A stretch of DNA of 64,000 bases from CAZKHG01 sp964552655. Its GTDB lineage: Bacteria > Bacteroidota > Bacteroidia > Bacteroidales > Tenuifilaceae. The stretch covers positions 65,807-129,806 of the forward strand of contig CAZKHG010000003.1 in the NCBI GenBank assembly GCA_964552655.1. The letters are read 5' to 3'. The translations under genes and the position numbers were made by a program. Shown here one piece after another: positions 43,946 through 52,197 of the stretch; the stretch's first letter is position 1; every line of letters starts with the position of its first letter. The notes beneath the pieces were generated by a model. The model was not told where the DNA came from. It saw nothing but the letters and a program-made list of their open reading frames with translations, and made no database searches.

Positions 43946-45685
43946 TTATTGTTTGTTTCTATTCTTTTTGAAAAAGTATCCTCTTTGCTTCAATTTTTCG
44001 TCTTTTGATCGGGCAACGTAAACTCTTTTACCAGAATATGGATCAATTCCGGTATAATAGATTGTTGACGCCAACGTCATTGGAGTTGGGGTAAAATCTT
44101 GAATTTGTTCTAATTTGAAATTTAGCTTGCTCACCTCTTCTGAAAGTTCCATCATGTGCTCGTTAGTACATCCAGGGTGACTGGAAATGAAATATGGTAT
44201 AAGTTGTTGATTTATTTTGTACTTAGCATTAATCATTTGAAATTTATGATTAAGTTTTCTGAAAAGTTCGAATGATGGTTTTCGCATTTGCTTTAAAACT
44301 TCCTCACTCGTATGCTCTGGTGCAACTTTTAAACGGCCTGATACATGATTTACAAGCAATTCAGTAATATACTCTTGTTCATATTTTGTATCAGCATCAA
44401 TAAAAAGATCATACCTGATTCCGCTCCCAATAAAAATCTTTTTGATACCCTTTATTTTTCTGGTTTCTTTATATAAATCAATAAGATATTTATGACTACT
44501 GTTTAGGTTATTACAGATTTTGGGGTATATACATGATGCTCGAGAGCATTTTTCACATTTTACTTTATCGGTACCACTCATCCAGTACATATTAGCAGAT
44601 GGACCCCCAAGATCACTTATGTAGCCCTTAAAATCTGGCATTTCTCTTATTTTCTCTATTTCTTTAACTATGGATTCTTTTGATCTTGATAATATAAATT
44701 TCCCTTGATGAGCTGATATGGTGCAGAAACTGCAACCGCCAAAACAACCCCTGTGAATGTTTACCGAAAATTTAATCATTTCCCATGCAGGAATAACTTT
44801 ACCTTTATACCTGGGATGTGGAAGTCTTGTGTAGGGCAAATTATACCAGCTATCCACAGTTGTAACTGAAGCTAATGGATATGGTGGGTTAACCACTACA
44901 TATTTTTCATTTATTGGTTCGACTATTCTTTTTGCAGCCAGCTTGTTTGATTCTATTTCAATCGTTTTAAAGTTTTGTCCGAATTTTACCTTTGATGCAA
45001 GGCAACCTTCATAGGAGTTTAATACAATTGTATTCTGATTTGTGAAAAAGTTATCTTTTGACTCAACAAATGCAGTTTGGGGAATATCTTTAAGTTGGTT
45101 AATAGGTATGTTATTTTTTAGTTTTTTTGCAATTTCAATTATTGCTTGTTCGCCCATACCGTAAACTAGCAAATCTGCCTTAGAATCAATTAAGACAGAA
45201 GGTTTTAAAGAATCTGACCAGTAATCATAATGAGTAAACCTTCTCAAAGAAGCCTCAATTCCTCCAATAATCAGGGGTTTTTCGGGGTATAGTTTTTTAA
45301 GAATATTTGAATAAACGGTAACCGAATAATCGGGTCTGAAACCGGCAAAACCGTTTGGCGAATAGGCATCATCACTTCTTAACCTCTTGTTTGCAGTATA
45401 ATGATTCACCATTGAGTCCATATTTCCTGAGGTAACAGCAAAAAATAATTTTGGTGTCCCCAATTTTTTAAAATCTCTTAAATCGTCCCGCCAGTTTGGT
45501 TGTGGGACAACTGCAACTTTAAATCCCTCTCTTTCAAGTATTCTGGCAATTATTGCTATCCCAAACGATGGATGATCAACATAAGCATCACCTGTAAATA
45601 ATATGATATCAGCTTGTTCCCAGCCTAAGACCTCCATCTCCTTTTTCGAAGTTGGTAAAAAACTAGTATGTAAATCTATATTCAA
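43946..45685 (-). CDS. ygiQ: YgiQ family radical SAM protein
   Basis: A 579-residue radical S-adenosylmethionine protein (UPF0313/YgiQ). The N-terminal half is a cobalamin-type Rossmann-like domain with FTGDAYVDHPSFGIAIIARI at about 30-49. The radical SAM core starts at HRGCFGGCSFCTISAHQG (about 319-336), whose CxxxCxxC binds the [4Fe-4S] cluster. A further cysteine group, KCEKCSRASCIYPKIC near 388-403, suggests an extra cluster. VAPEHTSEEVLKQMRKPSF near 460-478 is a family signature. The reaction is not known. It precedes no cofactor operon and is downstream of queA on the same strand (11 bp). Confidence 0.93.
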   Translation of the reverse strand: MNIDLHTSFLPTSKKEMEVLGWEQADIILFTGDAYVDHPSFGIAIIARILEREGFKVAVVPQPNWRDDLRDFKKLGTPKLFFAVTSGNMDSMVNHYTANKRLRSDDAYSPNGFAGFRPDYSVTVYSNILKKLYPEKPLIIGGIEASLRRFTHYDYWSDSLKPSVLIDSKADLLVYGMGEQAIIEIAKKLKNNIPINQLKDIPQTAFVESKDNFFTNQNTIVLNSYEGCLASKVKFGQNFKTIEIESNKLAAKRIVEPINEKYVVVNPPYPLASVTTVDSWYNLPYTRLPHPRYKGKVIPAWEMIKFSVNIHRGCFGGCSFCTISAHQGKFILSRSKESIVKEIEKIREMPDFKGYISDLGGPSANMYWMSGTDKVKCEKCSRASCIYPKICNNLNSSHKYLIDLYKETRKIKGIKKIFIGSGIRYDLFIDADTKYEQEYITELLVNHVSGRLKVAPEHTSEEVLKQMRKPSFELFRKLNHKFQMINAKYKINQQLIPYFISSHPGCTNEHMMELSEEVSKLNFKLEQIQDFTPTPMTLASTIYYTGIDPYSGKRVYVARSKDEKLKQRGYFFKKNRNKQ

Positions 45686-45696
45686 TTTTTGTTTAG

Positions 45697-46917
45697 CTAT
45701 ATTTTTTTTGTAAGTAAAGAGCTGTCTCCATAGCTTAAAAACCTGAAATCGTTAGATAATGCGTAATCATATACCCTTTTCCATTCATCACCTATAAATG
45801 CAGCAATCAAAAGTAAAAGAGTTGATTTTGGTTGATGAAAATTTGTGATCAGATTATTAGCTGTTCTTACTTTATATCCAGGTGTTATCAATATTTGAGT
45901 AGTAGCAGAAATATAATTTGATTCTGCCTTATCCAAAACATCATATAACGCTTTAAAAGCATCTTGAATGTCAATATCTTGTGGTAATTCATAAGGTTCC
46001 CATTGATTAATATGGAATGGTTCAGTTAAACAACTATTTAATGCTTTTACCCCAAGCCAATATATACTTTCTAACGCCCTTAATGATGTTGTTCCAACGG
46101 CTGTAATTTTGCTCCAATTTTTTATAAGTTTTACAAGAGTTTCCCTTTGAATTGTAAAATGTTCAATATGCATTTCATGCTCTAAAATCTTATTGGTTTT
46201 AACGGGTTTAAATGTACCTGCACCAACGTGTAAAGTAATATAATCTACATCAATATTTTTATGTAACAGCGATTTAAGTACCCCATTTGTAAAATGCAAT
46301 CCAGCGGTTGGTGCTGCAACCGATCCTTCAGGTTTAGCATATACAGTTTGATATCTTTCGTTATCTTCAGGCTCAGATTCCCTTTTAAGATAGGGCGGGA
46401 TGGGAACTACACCACAAATTTCAATTATCCTGGCGAAACTTAAACTGGCATCATCCCAGGTAAATTCAATGTCAACTGTCTCAATATTTGTTGAAATTTT
46501 CCTTGCAAATATTCGGGAAGCGCTATTCCCGATGGGCATAGAAATATTATTTTCCTTCCAACGCTTAAGGTTACCAACTATACATTTCCAAATTACTCCA
46601 TTCTTACTTGCAAAGGATGTTTCATATACTTCCGGAAATATGGGTTCTATTAGAAAAATTTCAATCTTGCTTCCGGTGGGGCGATGAAATATCATTCTTG
46701 CATGTATTACCTTGGTATCATTTAGTATAAGTAAACTGTCTGGAGGTATAAAATTCGGTAGTTGGTCAAATTTTGTTTCTGATATTGCTGATTTATTGTA
46801 GATTAATAATTTCGACCTATCTCTATGTTTCAAAGGATATTTTGCTATCCTACTTTCGGGTAAATGGTAATCGAAATCATTAATGTCTAGGTTGTCAATA
46901 TGTCTGTTTATCATCAT
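45697..46917 (-). CDS. queA: tRNA preQ1(34) S-adenosylmethionine ribosyltransferase-isomerase
   Basis: Transfers and rearranges the ribosyl part of SAM onto preQ1 in tRNA to make epoxyqueuosine. At 406 residues it is slightly longer than many QueA. Visible are DFDYHLPESRIAKYPL at about 14-29, the DRSKLLIY segment, LLILNDTKVIHARM near 63-76, EGSVAAPTAGLHFT near 192-206, and ITLHVGAGTFKPV near 221-233. The tandem ATG at 46912-46917 precedes it. It is transcribed with ygiQ behind it and its promoter appears to overlap that of the divergent Smr gene. Confidence 0.96.
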   Translation of the reverse strand: MMINRHIDNLDINDFDYHLPESRIAKYPLKHRDRSKLLIYNKSAISETKFDQLPNFIPPDSLLILNDTKVIHARMIFHRPTGSKIEIFLIEPIFPEVYETSFASKNGVIWKCIVGNLKRWKENNISMPIGNSASRIFARKISTNIETVDIEFTWDDASLSFARIIEICGVVPIPPYLKRESEPEDNERYQTVYAKPEGSVAAPTAGLHFTNGVLKSLLHKNIDVDYITLHVGAGTFKPVKTNKILEHEMHIEHFTIQRETLVKLIKNWSKITAVGTTSLRALESIYWLGVKALNSCLTEPFHINQWEPYELPQDIDIQDAFKALYDVLDKAESNYISATTQILITPGYKVRTANNLITNFHQPKSTLLLLIAAFIGDEWKRVYDYALSNDFRFLSYGDSSLLTKKI

Positions 46918-46941
46918 TTAATTATAAATCTGAAAACTTGC

Positions 46942-46959
46942 CAAAATTAGTTAATTTTG
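46942..46959. promoter_or_regulatory. Overlapping divergent -7 boxes of queA and the Smr gene
   Basis: CAAAATTA (46942-46949, minus-strand TAATTTTG, for queA) and TAATTTTG (46952-46959, plus, for the Smr gene) are two bases apart and make an imperfect 18-bp palindrome. A TCTG 19 bp upstream of the plus box may be its -33 element; a -33 box for queA is not clear. Confidence 0.5.
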
Positions 46960-47001
46960 CACTAATATAAGTTTTTGAGTATTTACTGTTTATCATAAAA
47001 A

Positions 47002-48069
47002 ATGAAGTGTAGATTAGGTGATAGGGTTCGGTTCCTGAATGAAGTGGGAGGTGGAGTTGTATTAAAGATTATTGACAATAAAACTGTTTCCGTACAAACA
47101 GAAGATGGTTTTGAGATACCCACACTAGATTCCGAGTTAGTCATTGTTGGAAGAGAGGATGATCAGTCGCAAAATATACTTCAAGAAAAAGAGACAATCG
47201 GGAATAATAAAAAATTTAAGGTTCAATATATAGATACAAAAACTGATAATCAAAGTCGAAATACTATTAAAATTCAGAATGACAACAAATTAAAAGTTGA
47301 TGAGAAATTCTTTATTGCATTTGTGGCTAAAAATATTAATAGTTTAAACGATTGCGAAATAGCTCTTTATATCATTAATAGTAGCATGTACATGGCTAAT
47401 TATTCTTTAAGTATTAAAGAAAAAGATATGAATATTTTAATTAAATATAATCTATTACTGCCTGATTCAAAAGAATATATAAATACTTACTTAAGTAAAG
47501 AGTTCACGAAGGAAATTTCCTTTAACCTTCAAGCTATTTTTTTCAGCAATGAACCTTTTACTATGCAACAACCTGTACAATATGATTTTACAATTCAACG
47601 GTCTGATTTATTGAACGAAAATAGGTATGTTGTGAATCAGTTTTTTCATGAGAATAGTTATATATTATCATTTTCAGACCTAAATCAAAAAAATCTCTTG
47701 GGTAAGATTCCTGATGACACAATATATGAATCCATTAAACTGAAAGATGGACAAAAAAAACAGCCTATTAAACAAGAAATAGCTGAAGTGGAAGAGGTAG
47801 ATTTACACATTCAAGAAATAGTTGAGAATTACCAGAATTATAGCGCAGGGGAGATTATTCAAATGCAATTGAGTCGTTTCGAAACAGCATTAGAAGGGGG
47901 CATAATAAGCGATAAAACCCGTAAAATGGTTTTTATTCACGGATTGGGAAATGGGAAACTTAAACATGAGGTACGAAAATTGTTAGATACAAAATATAAA
48001 AAGTTGAGGTATCAGGATGCATCATTTAAAGAATATGGTTATGGTGCAACTTTAGTATATGTAAAATAG
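47002..48069 (+). CDS. DUF2027 and Smr domain protein
   Basis: A 355-residue protein in three parts. A small beta domain at about 1-52 (KCRLGDRVRFLNEVGGGVV) resembles the MutS2 KOW-like region. The DUF2027 beta-sandwich spans about 85-235. A C-terminal Smr domain (about 264-355) has the VDLHIQEIV and FIHGLGNGKLKHEV motifs. Smr domains bind or nick nucleic acids, and in MutS2 act on collided ribosomes or branched DNA. This architecture is characteristic of Bacteroidota. It is immediately upstream of rnpB, on the same strand. Confidence 0.88.
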   Translation: MKCRLGDRVRFLNEVGGGVVLKIIDNKTVSVQTEDGFEIPTLDSELVIVGREDDQSQNILQEKETIGNNKKFKVQYIDTKTDNQSRNTIKIQNDNKLKVDEKFFIAFVAKNINSLNDCEIALYIINSSMYMANYSLSIKEKDMNILIKYNLLLPDSKEYINTYLSKEFTKEISFNLQAIFFSNEPFTMQQPVQYDFTIQRSDLLNENRYVVNQFFHENSYILSFSDLNQKNLLGKIPDDTIYESIKLKDGQKKQPIKQEIAEVEEVDLHIQEIVENYQNYSAGEIIQMQLSRFETALEGGIISDKTRKMVFIHGLGNGKLKHEVRKLLDTKYKKLRYQDASFKEYGYGATLVYVK

Positions 48070-48088
48070 TCATTTCTGAGTTATTTGA

Positions 48089-48482
48089 AAACAGTAAACC
48101 GCTCTATCGCCTCTTGGAATACAGGGGAGGAAAGTCCGGGCAACAAAGAGCACCTAACTTCCTAACTGGAAGATACTCGCGAGGGTATAGAAGTGTAACA
48201 GAAAATAACCGTCTAGTCTTTGGCTGGATAAGGGTGAAAAGGCGGGGTAAGAGCCCACCGGGTCTTTTAGTGATAAAGGATGCCGTACACCTTTAGGGTT
48301 GCAAGACCACATATATCCTGATTTTATTAGGTTTACCTAATAATACAGTGCTGCTCGCACTGGTTTAAGTTTTCTTAAAATCAGGAGGGGTAGGTTGCTT
48401 GAGGTTGTAAGCAATTACAATCCCAGATAAATGATAGGGACCATTATATGGTACAGAACCCGGCTTATAGGTTTACTGTTTT
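48089..48482 (+). ncRNA. rnpB: RNase P RNA, bacterial type A
   Basis: Catalytic RNA that trims the 5' leader of tRNA precursors. The terminal helix P1 is seen as ACAGTAAACC at 48091-48100 pairing with GGTTTACTGT at 48470-48479, which sets the ends. Conserved core blocks occur in order: GAGGAAAGTCCGGGC (48127-48141), ACAGAAAATAACCG (near 48198), GGTAAGAGCCCACCG (near 48246), AGATAAATGATAGGG (near 48425) and ACAGAACCCGGCTTATAGG (near 48453). At about 394 nt it has normal length. The P1 3' strand runs directly into a T-run (48479-48485) that probably ends transcription. Confidence 0.96.
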
Positions 48483-49010
48483 TTTACTATCTCTCATCTA
48501 TCACATTACATAAGTAAACTATCAGAAATAATTTACAATCCTTGATAAGCTACATGTGTAAACTCTTCCCAATGCAGAAACAACCAAAAAAGCCAACCCC
48601 CGTTGATATATCAATAAATATGTATTTAAATTATTATGTTACTTAGAATCAATTATATAGTAAATTTAATTCAAGTAATAGATTTAGTATTTTATCAAAA
48701 TCAGGGCCTATTTTCTTGTAAAATCATATTATTAATAATTTATAATTATGATAACCAGCACTTTATTAATTCTATATAATTAAATTGTTTTATTAAAATA
48801 TTTATTTTAGGATGTTTTATTCAGTTATTATACTGTTAATCTTAATTTAAACTATTGGAGGTGCAATTATATATAACCTCGACTTGATAGTGAACTAGAT
48901 CTACAATTATATCATTTATTTAATTCCAATTAAATTAGGGTTTAGAATTACCATTCAAACAATTATGATAGTTTCTATGGAATTCAATGGAAAGGGCAAA
49001 TTCAATATAA

Positions 49011-49085
49011 TTATTCATTACTGTCTGATAAAAAATCATTATCCCTTCCAAGTGGCAGGTAGGCTCTACGAGAAATTTCTTTCAT
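49011..49085 (-). CDS. Possible 24-residue micro-ORF
   Basis: ATG at 49085 opens MKEISRRAYLPLGRDNDFLS and ends at TAA after 24 residues. The composition (Arg/Leu/Asp, with GC-richer codons) looks more coding-like than its AT-rich surroundings. I recognise no family, and there is no clear ribosome site or promoter. It may be chance or a gene remnant. Confidence 0.25.
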   Translation of the reverse strand: MKEISRRAYLPLGRDNDFLSDSNE

Positions 49086-49128
49086 AATATATTCAACTAT
49101 TTTACAACACTTTAACAACTACACTGTA

Positions 49129-49195
49129 TTTCGCTATAAGCGAAAAAGAATTGTAAATTAAGCAGACCATTCTGCATCAATTTCCCCGTAGGGGA
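49129..49195. ncRNA. Three consecutive hairpins, candidate structured RNA
   Basis: TTTCGCT-ATA-AGCGAAA (49129-49145), GCAGA-CCAT-TCTGC (49162-49175) and TCCCC-GTA-GGGGA (49183-49195) follow each other in otherwise AT-rich DNA. All stems are perfect. No known RNA family is recognised and the strand is undetermined. Confidence 0.35.
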
Positions 49196-49273
49196 TTGAC
49201 CGGGTAAAGGTTTTGCTATATTAATTAAATATTAGACGTACAGTAATGATAATTATTAATAGTACGCATATAA

Positions 49274-49303
49274 GTACACATGTAAACCATATTACACATG
49301 TAA
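49274..49303. promoter_or_regulatory. Two palindromic operator-like sites before the HTH gene
   Basis: GTACA-CA-TGTAA (49274-49285) and TTACA-CA-TGTAA (49292-49303), 18 bp centre to centre, share the layout of the perfect palindrome at 49337-49350. They are likely binding sites of the adjacent HTH protein. Confidence 0.5.
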
Positions 49304-49336
49304 AATAACTTTTTACAGAAAAATTAAAAAATATTA

Positions 49337-49350
49337 TTTACATTTGTAAA
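49337..49350. promoter_or_regulatory. Palindrome overlapping the -7 box of the HTH gene
   Basis: TTTACA-TT-TGTAAA is a perfect 6-2-6 palindrome and contains TACATTTG (49339-49346), a match to the -7 consensus. A bound protein would block the promoter. The start site would lie only a few bases before the ATG. Confidence 0.55.
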
Positions 49351-49361
49351 AATTTATGATC

Positions 49362-49772
49362 ATGAAAGAAAGAATTGCTGAAATAATTAGTGTTGAAGGT
49401 ATTACATCAACCAAATTTGCTGATATTATTGGGGTGCAAAGAAGTGCAATTTCGCACATACTTGCTGGAAGGAATAATCCAAGTTTTGATTTAATTCAAA
49501 AAATATTAGATAAATTTCCTCATGTTAATGCAGATTGGCTGATTATGGGTAGGGGAGAAATGTATAAATCGGCAGTTCAAAAAAACCTATTCAATCAATT
49601 TACAGATGTAAACAAAAATGATATTCAGTTTGATAACAAACATAAAGATGATAATATTACCAAAAATTCAATAAATATTGAATCAATTCAGACTTCTGCT
49701 TTAGATAGAAAAATTGAACAAATTGTAATATTTTATCACGATAAAAGCTTTACAGTGTACAAACCAACTTAA
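49362..49772 (+). CDS. HTH (Cro/CI, XRE-type) transcriptional regulator
   Basis: A 136-residue regulator. The helix-turn-helix at about 4-60 is clear: RIAEIISVEGITSTKFADII, GVQRSAISHILAGRNNPS, LIQKILDKFP and NADWLIMGRG, the layout common in Bacteroidota XRE proteins. The C-terminal 70 residues are polar and low in structure, ending in IEQIVIFYHDKSFTVYKP. ATG at 49362 gives the usual MKERI start; another ATG lies 6 bases earlier. Three palindromes upstream suggest it represses itself. It is not next to phage genes, so a housekeeping or stress role is as likely as a phage one. Confidence 0.8.
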   Translation: MKERIAEIISVEGITSTKFADIIGVQRSAISHILAGRNNPSFDLIQKILDKFPHVNADWLIMGRGEMYKSAVQKNLFNQFTDVNKNDIQFDNKHKDDNITKNSINIESIQTSALDRKIEQIVIFYHDKSFTVYKPT

Positions 49773-49778
49773 TGTTAT

Positions 49779-49809
49779 TTTGAGAATTTTATACATTAGT
49801 GTAGTTTTG
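49779..49809 (+). promoter_or_regulatory. Promoter of pyrD
   Basis: TTTG at 49779-49782, 19 bp, then TAGTTTTG at 49802-49809: a complete consensus match. Transcription would begin near 49815, only about 6 nt before the pyrD ATG. Confidence 0.75.
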
Positions 49810-49820
49810 CAATAAAAATT

Positions 49821-50861
49821 ATGTATAAATTAATTTTACGCCCACTTTTATTCCTTATAAACCCTGAATCTGTCCATAAAATAATAGTTTCTTTTCTTAA
49901 AATGTCTTTTTGCATTCCAGGCATAAAAGAAATATCAGCTTTTCTATTCGAATATAAAAACCAGAAAATTGAAAAGAAAGTTTTTGGGTTAAAATTTAAA
50001 AATCCTGTTGGTTTAGCAGCCGGGTTTGATAAAAATGCCAGTTTCTATAATGAATTATCAGCTTTTGGTTTTTCTTTTATAGAGATTGGAACTGTAACTC
50101 CAAAACCGCAGCCAGGAAACCCTAAACCACGTATATTCAGATTAATAAAAGATAATGCTTTAATTAACAGGATGGGCTTTAACAATAAAGGAGTTCTCTA
50201 TGTCCAAAAAAAATTATTAAACAGGAGAGACCCTAAAATAATTATCGGGGGCAATATTGGTAAAAATACAGCTACACCTAATGTTGAAGCGGTGAATGAT
50301 TATTTGTTTTGTTTCAATGCTTTATATGAATATGTAGATTATATTGTAATTAATATTAGTTGTCCAAATATTAAAGATCTTCGTGACCTTCAAAATGGGG
50401 AAGAAGTGAAAACAATTTTAGAAGCAATTATTTTAGAGAGGAATAAAAAGGAATTAATTAAACCTATACTGCTTAAAGTATCTCCTGATTTAACCAATGA
50501 GCAACTTGATGAAACCATTTCTATTGCTGAAGAGTGTGGTATAGATGGCTATGTGGCTACAAATACAACAACTTCCCGCGAAAATTTAGTAACCGATTTT
50601 AGTATCATCGAGAAAATTGGTCAGGGTGGATTAAGTGGATTACCATTACAAAAGCGTTCTAATGAAGTAATAAGTTTAATACACAAAAAAACAAATGGAA
50701 AGAAACCTATAATTGGAACCGGAGGAATAATGAGTGAAACAGATGCCTATGAAAAATTAAAAGCAGGAGCGAGCTTAATTCAAATTTATAGTGGATTTAT
50801 TTATACTGGTCCTTTTTTGGTAAAAAGAATTAATAAATATTTGACAAATAACAGTTTGTAA
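49821..50861 (+). CDS. pyrD: Dihydroorotate dehydrogenase, class 2-like
   Basis: Oxidises dihydroorotate to orotate in pyrimidine synthesis. The 346-residue length and N-terminal extension (MYKLILRPLLFLINPESVHK) are those of the membrane-associated, quinone-linked class 2. FMN-site segments are NPVGLAAGFDKNASF at 61-75, IEIGTVTPKPQPGNPKPR at 87-104, and IIGTGGIMSETDAYEKLKAG near 296-315. The active-site loop reads NISCPN at 178-183. The base, Ser175 in E. coli PyrD (NISSPN), is therefore Cys181, as in class 1 enzymes. The rest of the protein follows class 2 (GGLSGLPLQ, QIYSGFIYTGP). The assignment is firm; the Cys is the odd point. Confidence 0.93.
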   Translation: MYKLILRPLLFLINPESVHKIIVSFLKMSFCIPGIKEISAFLFEYKNQKIEKKVFGLKFKNPVGLAAGFDKNASFYNELSAFGFSFIEIGTVTPKPQPGNPKPRIFRLIKDNALINRMGFNNKGVLYVQKKLLNRRDPKIIIGGNIGKNTATPNVEAVNDYLFCFNALYEYVDYIVINISCPNIKDLRDLQNGEEVKTILEAIILERNKKELIKPILLKVSPDLTNEQLDETISIAEECGIDGYVATNTTTSRENLVTDFSIIEKIGQGGLSGLPLQKRSNEVISLIHKKTNGKKPIIGTGGIMSETDAYEKLKAGASLIQIYSGFIYTGPFLVKRINKYLTNNSL

Positions 50862-50974
50862 TTCTTATAGAATTTTGAAGTTAAATTTATTGTGTTGAAA
50901 GAAGTCAAGATTACTCTTATTTTTATACAAATCTTTGTACATATTGGATATTGGTATCTCGAAAATTCAATTAA

Positions 50975-51880
50975 ATGAAATTTATTGAAGGAAATTGGTA
51001 TTTATTCAGAATTAATAAAGTTATTACAATTCCTGAAAAAGGTGATTTTTTTGTTATAGTGCATGATTCAGGTCGAAAATTACTTTTAAATTCATCATAT
51101 TATGATAATTATAATTATCAAATCGGGCAGGAAATTAAATGTAGAATTGATAAAGTCAACTGTACAGGCCAGATATTTTTAGAACCTGAGCATCCTGTAT
51201 ACAAGGAGGGTGAATATTATGATTTTGAGGTTTTAAACTCTACCAATTGCAATGAAAATCTTTTTATAATTGAAGTCCTGGATGTTTTTACAACTTCTAT
51301 TCAAGTAATAGCAAAAATTCCTGATAATATAAATGTTGGGAGTAAAATCAGGTTTAAAGTAATAAGAGTAAAAAAAGGAAAACCCATATTAGATTTATAC
51401 GATAATAAATTATCAATAAGAGAAATTATAAACCTTAAAATAGAAGATCAGATTGTTGACTTCAATGTGCTGAAATGCGTTGAATTAAACAATGAAGAAT
51501 TTTTTCTATTAAGTTATGGGGTATATCAATCGATCCTAAAAAAGCAACATTATCAACATTATAATATTCAAGTTGGTAAGCCAATAAAGTGCCATGTATT
51601 AGATGTTAAACCTAATGGATTATTAAAGGTTGAACCATTAAATCCCTGGTACATAATTGGTGAGAATTATAGCTTTAGCATTGCAGGGATTGAACAGGTT
51701 GATGATTTAGAAGATAATATTAAAAGCAATGCTATTGTATTTGATAGACAGGGAAATAAATGCGGAGTAATTATACCGAATGAATTGGTTTCAAAAGCAG
51801 CGGGAATGAAAATCAGGTGTAAAGTACTAGGGTTTAAAAAGGGGAGACCAATGCTAAAGTTTGAGGGTTTTGAGAACTAA
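50975..51880 (+). CDS. Hypothetical protein with duplicated OB-like halves
   Basis: A 301-residue soluble protein of no family I can name. Residues ~1-150 and ~151-301 are two copies of one unit. IGQEIKCRIDKVNCTGQIFL then EPEHPVYKEGEYYDFEV in the first match VGKPIKCHVLDVKPNGLLKV then EPLNPWYIIGENYSFSI in the second. Each half ends IRFKVIRVKKGKPILDL or IRCKVLGFKKGRPMLKF. The short beta-strand pattern around the GxxxKC turns resembles S1/OB nucleic-acid-binding folds, giving perhaps four OB-like modules. Binding to RNA or DNA is a guess. Its stop overlaps the acidic gene on the other strand by 4 bp. Confidence 0.6.
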   Translation: MKFIEGNWYLFRINKVITIPEKGDFFVIVHDSGRKLLLNSSYYDNYNYQIGQEIKCRIDKVNCTGQIFLEPEHPVYKEGEYYDFEVLNSTNCNENLFIIEVLDVFTTSIQVIAKIPDNINVGSKIRFKVIRVKKGKPILDLYDNKLSIREIINLKIEDQIVDFNVLKCVELNNEEFFLLSYGVYQSILKKQHYQHYNIQVGKPIKCHVLDVKPNGLLKVEPLNPWYIIGENYSFSIAGIEQVDDLEDNIKSNAIVFDRQGNKCGVIIPNELVSKAAGMKIRCKVLGFKKGRPMLKFEGFEN

Positions 51881-52197
51881 TCCTCGCTATATTCATCTTC
51901 CGATTCCTCAGCTGCTTCTTCTGGAAAAGAATCTTCACTTGTTCCAATATCATCATTGTCGCCAAAGAAATCTTTTTCCTCGTCTTCATCTTTTGGTTTA
52001 GAATCAATTTTAACATTGACCTTTATCAAATAGCTGGTATCTTCGGTGTCTAAAGTAACAGCATAAAAAAAGTCACCATTAGGTTTTTCAACTTTTATCA
52101 CATGGTGTTGATATCCTGCAGGATATTTTTTTTTGAGTAGTTCTAGAATATCAGGAGTTAAATTGAAATAGTTTACTACTACTCGTTTCTTGTTCAT
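51877..52197 (-). CDS. Small hypothetical protein with acidic tail
   Basis: A 106-residue protein. The first 70 residues look folded (VVVNYFNLTPDILELLKKKY; VKVEKPNGDFFYAVTLD-like strands). From about 68 on it is a disordered acidic tail rich in Asp, Glu and Ser (DEDEEKDFFGDNDDIG; EEAAEESEDEYSED). I do not recognise a characterised family, although similar small proteins occur across Bacteroidota. Acidic tails of this type often mimic nucleic acid or bind basic proteins, which is only an inference. Single gene. Confidence 0.6.
   Translation of the reverse strand: MNKKRVVVNYFNLTPDILELLKKKYPAGYQHHVIKVEKPNGDFFYAVTLDTEDTSYLIKVNVKIDSKPKDEDEEKDFFGDNDDIGTSEDSFPEEAAEESEDEYSED

Larger units (their letters stand above)
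48483..49361. other. Long AT-rich noncoding stretch with hairpins and regulator sites
   Basis: About 870 bp without a convincing gene. It holds three short hairpins in succession (49129-49195), palindromic regulator-like sites just before the HTH gene (49274-49350), and two tiny open frames of 24 codons (48572-48646 plus; 49011-49085 minus). No tRNA-like fold, transposon end or long frame remnant is visible. Confidence 0.6.

Noticed and set aside
48114..48296. Open frame of 60 codons
   Set aside because: It lies entirely inside the RNase P RNA, whose conserved blocks explain the sequence.
48483..49361. CRISPR array or tRNA cluster in the long noncoding stretch
   Set aside because: No regularly spaced direct repeats and no cloverleaf-like sequence could be found by eye.
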